Below the pieces are notes generated by a model. The model searched no databases, was not told where the DNA came from, and saw only the letters and a list, made by a program, of their open reading frames with translations. From Cordylochernes scorpioides (lineage: Eukaryota > Arthropoda > Arachnida > Pseudoscorpiones > Chernetidae), in the NCBI GenBank assembly GCA_030710605.1, contig CP092875.1:71055746-71119745 (forward strand): a DNA stretch of 64,000 nucleotides, read 5' to 3'. Below are positions 56,051-64,000 of the stretch, in pieces. A program made the position numbers and the translations under genes. The first letter of the stretch is position 1, and each line of letters begins with the position of its first letter.

Positions 56051-57025
56051 TTAAAGGAAATATTTGATTAATAAATTTAAAAATAGGACGGCAAAGAGTT
56101 TTAAAACAATTACAAGTAAAGATTCATCACCAGTTGAGAAATTTCTTTTGACCATTACGGTACATTGACTGGGTTCCTTTACAAATGTTGACTTGAGGAC
56201 ATCTTTCATGGTGTACCTCAATTCTGGATTTGTCTCCAGAAGCCTTGTGATCAACGTGTTAGCGTTTGAACAAGATGTGAGAGGAACTTTAAATGTGTCA
56301 TTAATAAAAATATGCTCTATTTTCTTAGCTTTTTTCCGAGTAAAAACTGCTTTACCTTCAAATAGTTTGAAAATAGTACATCCCAACGCCCAGCAATCAA
56401 TTTCAACACCGCAGAGTTGTTTCAATATTATTTCTGGAGCATTGTAGACAAGGGTCCCTCCTTTATGTGTTAATTTTTCATTTACTGATGACATCTTTTG
56501 AGAACTACCAAAATCAGCCAATTTGACTACTCCATCTTTGAGTAGAATATTTCCTGGTTTGAGATCTGCATGGACGATATATTTTTCTGTGTGAAGATAG
56601 TGACAAGCCGTTGCAATCTGACGTACATAATATCGGATCAAATTCACATCTATCTTCTTTTCTAAGCAGATATCAAAAAGAGATGAGTCACAGCATTCCA
56701 TTATGATATACTGAACTTTTTCATCACAGAAATGTTCATAATATTTTACTATATTTCTGTGGTTCAAAGATTTCAACATATTGGCCTCATATAGTGAATG
56801 TTTACACTTCTTTGAAGCCTTACAAGCAAATGTTTCATTTGATTCCATATCACGGACTTTGAAACAACATCCATTTCCTCCTTTTCCAAGCAGTTTTCCT
56901 TTCTCAAACCTTCGTCCTGTAGCTTCATTGGTGATGATACCCTCAACTTGAGAGTACAGTTTATTAACATCAAAGGAAGTTGATTTCTTTGTTTTAGGCA
57001 TCGCGTCTATCACCTTTGTAAACAT
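56051..57025 (-). CDS. PLK-like protein kinase K4, intact single-exon gene, 324 residues
   Basis: Serine/threonine-type kinase domain, probably cytoplasmic or membrane-attached. By residue: Polo-like lead-in (34-47), glycine loop GKGGNG (47-52), ATP lysine 69 (FACK), helix-C Glu 80, hinge MECC (109-112), catalytic loop HADLKPGN (152-159) with Asp154 but Ala in place of the Arg of HRD, LADFG (169-173), APE (196-198), helix-F Asp210 (DCWALG), Arg270. No Polo box follows, so it is not a canonical PLK (which run to about 600 residues). Residues 302-324 are strongly hydrophobic and end the protein, resembling a tail anchor; K2 lacks this. The ATG at 57025 is the first of two in-frame starts (second at residue 9, MPKTKK); both are shared with K1. 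No introns, suggesting a retrocopy founder. Enzymatic activity is plausible but unproven. Confidence 0.85.
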   Translation of the reverse strand: MFTKVIDAMPKTKKSTSFDVNKLYSQVEGIITNEATGRRFEKGKLLGKGGNGCCFKVRDMESNETFACKASKKCKHSLYEANMLKSLNHRNIVKYYEHFCDEKVQYIIMECCDSSLFDICLEKKIDVNLIRYYVRQIATACHYLHTEKYIVHADLKPGNILLKDGVVKLADFGSSQKMSSVNEKLTHKGGTLVYNAPEIILKQLCGVEIDCWALGCTIFKLFEGKAVFTRKKAKKIEHIFINDTFKVPLTSCSNANTLITRLLETNPELRYTMKDVLKSTFVKEPSQCTVMVKRNFSTGDESLLVIVLKLFAVLFLNLLIKYFL

Positions 57026-57673
57026 ATTATGTAATGATTTATGTGTAATATTTACTGAATATTTAATTTCTAATTTTATTTAATTTTGAATGTATGTGAA
57101 AGTATCATAGGAAGGAGAAGATATGTTGATATAATGAGAAAAAATAGTGAATATATTCATTTAAAAATTCAATTTTTTCAATTTAAATCTGTGATAAAAA
57201 TAAACAATATAGAATAAAATATTTATTATTTTATTTAAAAGGGATGTCTGTAGGTGATTCACGGTTTCAACTCGGAAATCAATGAGTGTCGATATATTTT
57301 TTTTTTTTAAGTAATGGTTATGGCCTCAAACGAGTAATAAATCCTAAGTTTCATTTCTCTATATAGAAATATTTTGCAGTTACAAGTAAAAAAACTGTCA
57401 AAAAAGATTTGCAATTGTAGGTGCATTGCAAGTTCGCGCTATACGCGGCTTTAACCTTAGCCGTTTTTAATGCCGACCTATTTATGATGGGGGTATTTTC
57501 TAATTCTGCCTAATCCTTCTGAACACAGAGCAGTGGAATTTTTTCTTCGTGATTTGACGATAAAAAATTTAAAATAACTTTAATTTGCGCTTGCACGCGC
57601 GCACAGGATCCAAAACTAATTATAAAAATTCAATATAAGAATATTAATTTAACGGGGTTATAAATATATATTA
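57026..57673. repeat. Kinase-unit spacer, upstream of K4
   Basis: Closest match is 370-1010 (upstream of K1). The promoter of K4 should lie here. AT-rich throughout, no distinctive element recognised. Confidence 0.65.
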
Positions 57674-58361
57674 CTAGCGGACGTACCCGGCTTCGCCCGG
57701 GTTTTACCCGAGTAAAGGTTTGTCTAACGAATCTCTCGATAAAGTGAACATTTTTTTCCCGGTCCCTTGAAAAATACTCGATAAGTTGAATAAAATCAAT
57801 ATTAATTGGTTCCCTCGGTAATTGGAAGTTAAAGGAATAGTATCTTGCCTTGGAATTGTATCATTATTCTTGTATGGATGTACCCAGCTTCGCCCGGGTT
57901 ATACCCGAGTAAAGGTTTGTCTAACGAATCTCTCGATAAAGTGAACATTTTTTCCCGGTCCCTTTAAAAGTACTCGATAAGTTGAATAAAATCAATATTA
58001 ATTGGTTCCCTCGGTAATTGGAAGTTAAAGGAATAGTATCTTGCCTATGAATTGTATCATTATTCTTGTCTCAAATAAATTGTCGTGTCATCCTGAATTT
58101 TGTCTTTCCTAATTTTCTACATTACAAAATCATCGTATCATCATGATAATATTTAGAGCAGATTGTTGAATTATAACAGATAAATTAGAATATTTATCTT
58201 GATTTTTAGGCGAAAAGTTATTTCAAAAATTTTATTTGCTAGAAACCTTCCCAGTACTATACTAAATAACTTCCAAAAGTTTCATGGCGTTCCAATGAGT
58301 GGTTTGGTCAGGCATAAAGGACAGACAGACACACACATACATTCATTCATATATATATAGA
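57674..58361 (-). mobile_element. Helitron in the K4 spacer, with internal duplication
   Basis: 688 bp: CTAG at 57674-57677, hairpin CCCGGCTTCGCCCGGG, and 5' end TCTATATATATATG at 58361. The 3' third is present twice (57690-57870 and 57880-58060). Absent from the paralogous site near 1010. Confidence 0.85.
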
Positions 58362-59595
58362 TTTGTATATATTTTCCAACCAAAATATTTTCTGCATTGG
58401 TTTTCAATTTGCTTTTAAACATTTGTATGAGAGTATGAAATATTAGCTTCATAAAAACCTTTTTTCGAACTCTAATTTGAGAATTTTAAAAATTCAATTA
58501 GTTTTAATTAATTATATACCCAAACACTATTTTACATAAATAACACGTTTGTTCGGGTGTTGATAATGTACGACTTTTTTAACCCCTTGATGATTTTGTA
58601 CCCAAATCTATATGAAAAATCACTACAGTCACTATATACATAAAATAATAAATGATATCAATTTTTTTTTTCATTTATTGTTTTAAAAATAAGGTCTGGT
58701 TAACATCGTGTTACTTAATTAAATGACAATAGTCATTGTTTTAATTTTTACAAAATTGTTCCAATATAAAAAGAATTCCAAATTGCATTGCAATTGCGAA
58801 TGAGAAAGTGAAAATGAAAGGAAAAATTTATATAGAAGCCCTTAAAAGGCGCTCTTAATAACTAGTTAAAACGGAGCGGTAGGGTGTCAACGTTTATGAT
58901 ATATATTTAAATAAGTATTGAAGAATTCATAGTAAAGCCTAATGTCATGATAATCAATTTCATCTAATTTCTTTTAAACTAAGTTAATTCAAAATATATT
59001 AGAAAACCTCACACATACTTTAATATTTTAAACAATTCTATACAAGGCATGTTGTCCTTCTAGATTCATATATTGAACGGCCATTCATCTAGTTTAAATA
59101 TATTTACATATTATTTTATTACATATATGTTAGAGAAGATGAGACATAAATAAATTGTAAAAATATATTATTTTGAAAATATTACACAAGATTATATATA
59201 GTATCGTATATACATTTATATTCTAATAATTATTTATCCACAGATTCTGTTATATATATATCGTAATATATAACTTATCATCATCATTCTGCTTTTTGAC
59301 TTGTAATTTTGGATTTTGAATCTACTCCGGTTTAATATAATAAAAGTCATTTAAATAAATAAAGCCAAAAATCTATTTTTACTTTTCAATCAACCTGAAT
59401 ACACCACATATAGTACTTGAACAAAATTTCTAAATAATGAAATAAATAAAAGAAAGGAGAATCAATGGAGAGTTTGCAAGGTGTAGATTGTTCGCTTGCT
59501 ATGTAAGGATATCTTGATTTTTCTTCCTAATTGTAGAGTTAGACTGTGTTGTGCTGCTTTTGCAATTATTATTGGGTTCTTGACTTGTTTTTTTT
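58362..59595. repeat. Kinase-unit spacer, upstream of K4 (continued)
   Basis: Matches 1010-1897 and 2582-2920 almost throughout, stopping at the assembly gap in GACTTGTTTTTTT (same place as 2910-2920). Confidence 0.7.
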
Positions 59596-59695
59596 NNNNN
59601 NNNNNNNNNNNNNNNNNNNNNNNNNNNNNNNNNNNNNNNNNNNNNNNNNNNNNNNNNNNNNNNNNNNNNNNNNNNNNNNNNNNNNNNNNNNNNNN
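59596..59695. other. Assembly gap (100 N)
   Basis: Exactly 100 N, the conventional size for a gap of unknown length. Sequence continuity across it is not established. Confidence 0.98.
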
Positions 59696-60956
59696 TTATC
59701 AATTTTTTATAATTTGAAACTCTGGAAACTTCCCTCTCTTTGTTTTTTCTTCTATCTTCTATCTTATTGATTTTGGTTGTTTGTTTGTTTTTTAGCCTTA
59801 AATATATTGCTATGTCTCCTGAAGTTTGTTTTTGTTAAATTATACGTGACAATATTAAAAATGAAATTTATATGCAAGATAACCTAATTAAAAGACAATT
59901 GAACTCATAAACAGATTTTTATGGGTAAATCTGAAGGAAGGGAAAAAAAATTGAAATACACGTTAGGATCAAAAGGTTCCCGAACTTTTAAAAAATAAAA
60001 CAACTTTTGAAAAATGTCAAATCAATTTTACTGTAAACGGAAATATCGTTATTTACGGGGCTGCTAACCAGAATGGATGTTTTTGAGCCCCGATGGACGC
60101 ATAAAGCGGAATATATATCAAGCACTATGTAGATTGCACTGTTGGAGGGGCCTGGGGATGGGTGGCCAGGGGATCATCGCCAGGTGAGGCCAGGAGGGCC
60201 GGGATGTAGAGGAGGATCAGGGTGGTGATCGGAGGCAGAAACGGGTCCAATAGTATTGAGCCCAGGGGTTACCGTAGAGAGCAGACAGACAGCAATGCTC
60301 TGTTGCAGCCAGAGCAGACATAGTAAAGCTCTCTCTCTCTCTACAAAGTAAAGAGAAACAGAGAGAATATGGTTTTACGGGCTACTAACTGAAGTAAATG
60401 ATTTCAGAGCCCAAAATAATGTAGCAAGCAGACAAGCCGCGATGCAATATATCAAAGTACCAAGGTGCTGCCCGCAACCAAAGTTGTTCAAAAAAGGTTA
60501 GATTCCCCACGCCAGGGAAGATAAAAGAAAGATAGGTGTTTTTAGATAATAAGATTAGATAAAGCGGGAATGATTCAGCAACTGATGGGAAAATATAGAT
60601 TTTATTTTTGTAAAAAATTTTAGATAAAAAAAATGGTTAATTAAAAAAAACTTTGCTAATATATAAAAATTTTGAAATCGAGATCTTATATCAAGGATTA
60701 CTAGTGAGGGTACCAGTACTAAGACAACCAACCACAAAAGTACACTAGAGATTGCATAGCGCGTTCAAATGGGTCGCTGCGTAAGTCGATTTCGCGAGCA
60801 GCCCGCGCCGTCGAATCGCCAAACCATTTTCCCTCTGTCCTGGGGTTACAGAGACAGCGTCAGGGGCGATCACATACGCAGGGCAGGTCGCGAAACTGAT
60901 CTTAAACAGCGGCACATGCCAGAGTTGCGTCTACGAGCGACCGCTAATGACCGGTG
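59696..60956. other. Unassigned DNA
   Basis: No protein or RNA gene recognised. GC-rich patch at 60120-60320 (GGGGCCTGGGGATGGGTGG). Two loosely similar segments (ACGGGGCTGCTAACCAGAAT at 60055 and ACGGGCTACTAACTGAAG at 60376). 60760-60956 is probably the 3' untranslated region of the LINE that follows on the minus strand. Confidence 0.45.
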
Positions 60957-61565
60957 TTAACCATGAGGTGAGGAGTCCGAGTCACTCGCGCGGACTCGTG
61001 GCTTAAGTCTATCAGAGGCCTTTAGGAACTCCAGGCAGGCTCGCCAAGTGCTCCTGTTGAAAACAAAGTCTTTGAGTGACCTCGGAGTGTACCCCAATTC
61101 TTCTGCACAGGTAGAAAGAAGGGGGAATCTAAGGGCATAAAGGCTGCTGCACTCTAGCACGATGTGTGACAGAGTTTCTTCCCTGTCAGCGTCGCAGTAA
61201 GGGCAGGAAGGATCGTCAATGACGCCTATCCTGTGGGCGAAACTGTCCGTCCACGTGTGTCCCGATAGCAGGCCAACCACAATGTGCTGGCTAGGGACGA
61301 TGTACGCATACCTTTTGTCTAAAAGACTCATTGAAGTGAGGCCAAAGCGGGTGTGGATAGAAGGAGCGAGAGAGAGAAATGTGCTCTCCCATGCTTCATG
61401 CTCCCGGCCGTAGATTGCCGATTTTACAAACGACAAAGGAGTTAGTTTGTAACAGCTTGGGTTAGCAGACACAGCACCCCGCTTTGCGAGTGTGTCCGCA
61501 ATGTCATTACCCACGATCCCACTGTGGCCCTTAATCCATTGTATGATCCATGCGTAGTTTTCATT
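60957..61565 (-). pseudogene. LINE RNase H domain and C-terminal zinc motif
   Basis: Minus-strand open frame starting after a TAA at 61566-61568, so it is the tail of a longer ORF2. It begins with the second half of an RNase H domain (WIIQWIKGHSGIVGNDIADT, the His and Asp of the active site present), then about 100 residues, then SCPYCDADREETLSHIVLEC, the Cys-Cys-His-Cys motif that ends ORF2 in I-type and related LINEs. It stops at TAA near 60957. No endonuclease or RT is found to the right, so it is a 5'-truncated copy. Jockey elements lack RNase H, so this is a different LINE clade from the one at 30611. Confidence 0.8.
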
Positions 61566-61691
61566 TTAGGCATATTTTTGCTGTAAGTATTTAGCAAGCG
61601 TCAGTTTCTGCAATGTCATCATTTGAGCAAAGGGCAAATAATAAATTTTGTATAAAATTTAAAAGGTCTTTTACAGAGACATTAGCATCAA

Positions 61692-64000
61692 TCTACTTAT
61701 ATAATTGCCTTATTCTGTCTGTCTGTCTGTAAGTCTGAAGCTCACGGATAGAATGCGCGCCCATTGGCTGCCAGGGAACACGTGTCCTCCCTGCCCCCCT
61801 CTAGACAACCCTGTTATCAGCAGTGTGTTACATCCACCTGTCTATAGCAGCCATTCTAGACAACCCTGTTATCAGCAGTGTGTTACATCCACCTGTCTAT
61901 ACAGGTCACCCTGTCTATAGCGGCCACTCTAGACACCCCTGTTATCAGCTGTGTGATACATCCACCTGTCTATACAGACCACCCTGTATATAGCGGCCAT
62001 TCTAGATAACCCTGTTATCAGCTGTGTGATACATACACCTGCCTATACAGACCACCCTGTATATAGCGGCCATTCTAGACAACCCTGTTATCAGCTGTGC
62101 GATACATCCACCTGTCTTTACAGACCACCCTGTCTATAGCGGCCACTCTAGACAACCCTGTTATCAGCTGTGAAATACATCCACCTGTCTATTCAGACCA
62201 CCCTGTCTATAGCGGTCACTCTAGGCAACCCTGTTATCATCAGTTTGTTACAATCACCTGTCTATACAGACCACCCTGTCTATAGCGGGCACTTCAGGCA
62301 ACCCTGTTATCAGCAGTGTGATACATACACCTGTCTATACAGACCGCCCTGTCTATAGCGGCCACCCTAGACAACCCTGTTATCGGCTGTGTGATACATA
62401 CACCTGTCTATAGCGGCCACTCTAGACAACCCTGTTATCAGCAGTGTGTTACATCCACCTGTCTATACAGACCACCCTGTCTATAGCGGTCACTTTAGGC
62501 AACCCTGTTATCATCAGTGTGTTACAATCACCTGTCTATACAGACCACCCTGTCTATAGCGGTCACTTCAGGCAACCCTGTTATCAGCAGTGTGATACAT
62601 ACACCTGTCTATACAGACCACCCTGCTATCATCAGTGTGTTACATACACCTGTCTATACAGACCACCCTGTCTATAGCGGTCACTTTAGGCAACCCTGTT
62701 ATCAGCAGTGTGATACATACACCTGTCTATACAGACCACCCTGTCTATAGCGACCACTCTAGACAACCCTGTTATCAGCAGTGTGATACATACACCTGTC
62801 TATACAGACCACCCTGTCTATAGCGGCCACCCTAGACAACCCTGTTATCGGCTGTGTGATACATACACCTGTCTATAGCGACCACTCTAGACAACCCTGT
62901 TATCAGCTGTGTGATACATCCACCTATCTATACAGACCACCCTGTTATCATCAGTGTGTTACATACACCTGTCTATACAGACCACCCTGTCTATAGCGGT
63001 CACTTTAGGCAACCCTGTTATCAGCAGTGTGATACATACACCTGTCTATACAGACCACCCTGTCTATAGCGACCACTCTAGACAACCCTGTTATCAGCAG
63101 TGTGATACATACACCTGTCTATACAGACCACCCTGTCTATAGCGGCCACCCTAGACAACCCTGTTATCGGCTGTGTGATACATACACCTGTCTATAGCGG
63201 CCACTCTAGACAACCCTGTTATCAGCTGTGTGATACATCCACCTGTCTATACAGACCACCCTGTCTATAGCGGTCACTTTAGGCAACCCTGTTATCATCA
63301 GTGTGTTACAATCACCTGTCTATACAGACCACCCTGTCTATAGCGGTCACTTCAGGCAACCCTGTTATCAGCAGTGTGATACATACACCTGTCTATACAG
63401 ACCACCCTGTCTATAGCGGCCACCCTAGACAACCCTGTTATCAGCTGTGTGATACATACACCTGTCTATAGCGGCCACCCTGTTATCATCAGTGTGTTAC
63501 ATACACCTGTCTATACAGACCACCCTGTCTATAGCGGCCACCCTAGACAACCCTGTTATCGGCTGTGATACATACACCTGTCTATAGCGGCCACTCTAGA
63601 CAACCCTGTTATCAGCTGTGTGATACATCCACCTGTCTATACAGACCACCCTGTCTATAGCGGTCACTTTAGGCAACCCTGTTATCAGCAGTGTGATACA
63701 TACACCTGTCTATACAGACCACCCTGTCTATAGCGACCACTCTAGACAACCCTGTTATCAACAGTGTAATACATACACCTGTCTATACAGACCACCCTGT
63801 CTATAGCGGCCACCCTAGACAACCCTGTTATCGGCTGTGTGATACATACACCTGTCTATAGCGGCCACTCTAGACAACCCTGTTATCAGCTGTGTGATAC
63901 ATCCACCTGTCTATACAGACCACCCTGTCTATAGCGGTCACTTTAGGCAACCCTGTTATCATCAGTGTGTTACAATCACCTGTCTATACAGACCACCCTG
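61692..64000 (+). mobile_element. Helitron 5' end with minisatellite cargo, runs off the window
   Basis: Starts TCTACTTATATAATTGCC after A, as in the tRNA-carrying Helitrons, then GTCTGTCTGTCTGTAAG, GAAGCTCACGGATAG and a GC-rich stretch GCGCGCCCATTGGCTGCC...ACACGTGTCC related to the CACGTG module. Array DNA follows to the end. The 3' end is outside. Confidence 0.65.
61800..64000 (+). repeat. 73-bp minisatellite with 55- and 45-bp variants
   Basis: About 30 monomers. The full monomer is 73 bp (TATCAGCTGTGTGATACATC, then CACCTGTCTATACAGACC, CCTGTCTATAGCGG, AGGCAACCCTGT). A 55-bp variant lacks the CAGACCACCCTGTCTA part; a 45-bp variant jumps from ACCACCCTGT to TATCATCAG. Short frames across it come from the period and are not genes. 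Confidence 0.9.

Noticed and set aside
59496-59770. Frames crossing the N run
   Set aside because: They include the gap as unknown residues and are not evidence of coding.
61705-63142. Frames of 60-77 codons in the 73-bp array
   Set aside because: Period-driven frames repeated at each monomer; no start context, no domain.

Overview
The window looks like repeat-rich, AT-rich DNA from an animal, most likely an arthropod. The evidence is the mix of transposon families (Jockey-type LINE, BEL/Pao and Ty3 LTR elements, a D34D mariner, many Helitrons), intron-scale spacing, eukaryotic tRNA genes and the absence of any bacterial-style operon. The species cannot be named from the sequence. A run of exactly 100 N (59596-59695) is an assembly gap. 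All homology statements were made by eye, without alignment or database search.

The backbone is a decayed tandem array of intronless Polo-like (PLK-like) protein kinase genes, all on the minus strand. K1 (1-369) is open and runs off the left edge. A short remnant lies near 23255-23310. K2 (34382-35339) has one frameshift, K3 (44855-45720) has several, and K4 (56051-57025) is an intact 324-residue gene. The copies share upstream and downstream flanks (370-3245 plus 9374-9720, 21142-23254, 33716-34381, 43556-44854, 45721-50461, 55637-59595). Subtracting dated insertions from the K3-K4 interval gives an ancestral repeat unit of about 4.3 kb. Because the spacers are paralogous, one copy often preserves the empty site of a transposon found in another.

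Layout. 1-9720: K1, its spacer, a Ty3 solo LTR (1898-2581) and a full-length but non-autonomous Ty3 element (3246-9373) with near-identical LTRs. 9777-16493: four arrays of a 32-bp minisatellite alternating with short Helitrons, several carrying tRNA genes (Thr-like, Gly), and a recurrent GC-rich module. 16494-21141: seven related Helitrons head to tail. 21142-23310: an older kinase spacer copy hit by two Helitrons and a hairpin insertion. 23640-33715: a decayed Jockey element whose 5' part (ending about 24280) and remainder (from about 30611) are separated by about 6.3 kb of other DNA, including a 411-bp foldback element, two LTR-like sequences and an old noncoding duplication. 33716-45720: K2 and K3 units with a roughly 7-kb block of Helitron-type repeats, a tRNA-Phe gene, a BEL-like remnant and a pogo-like MITE. 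45721-59595: spacer with a Helitron, a mariner, a BEL/Pao element, K4 and another Helitron. 59696-64000: unassigned DNA, a LINE RNase H tail, then a Helitron 5' end followed by more than 2 kb of a 73-bp minisatellite running off the window.

No cellular pathway can be read from the window. The only intact host-type gene is K4. Everything else is transposon protein, tRNA genes carried in transposons, or repeat.
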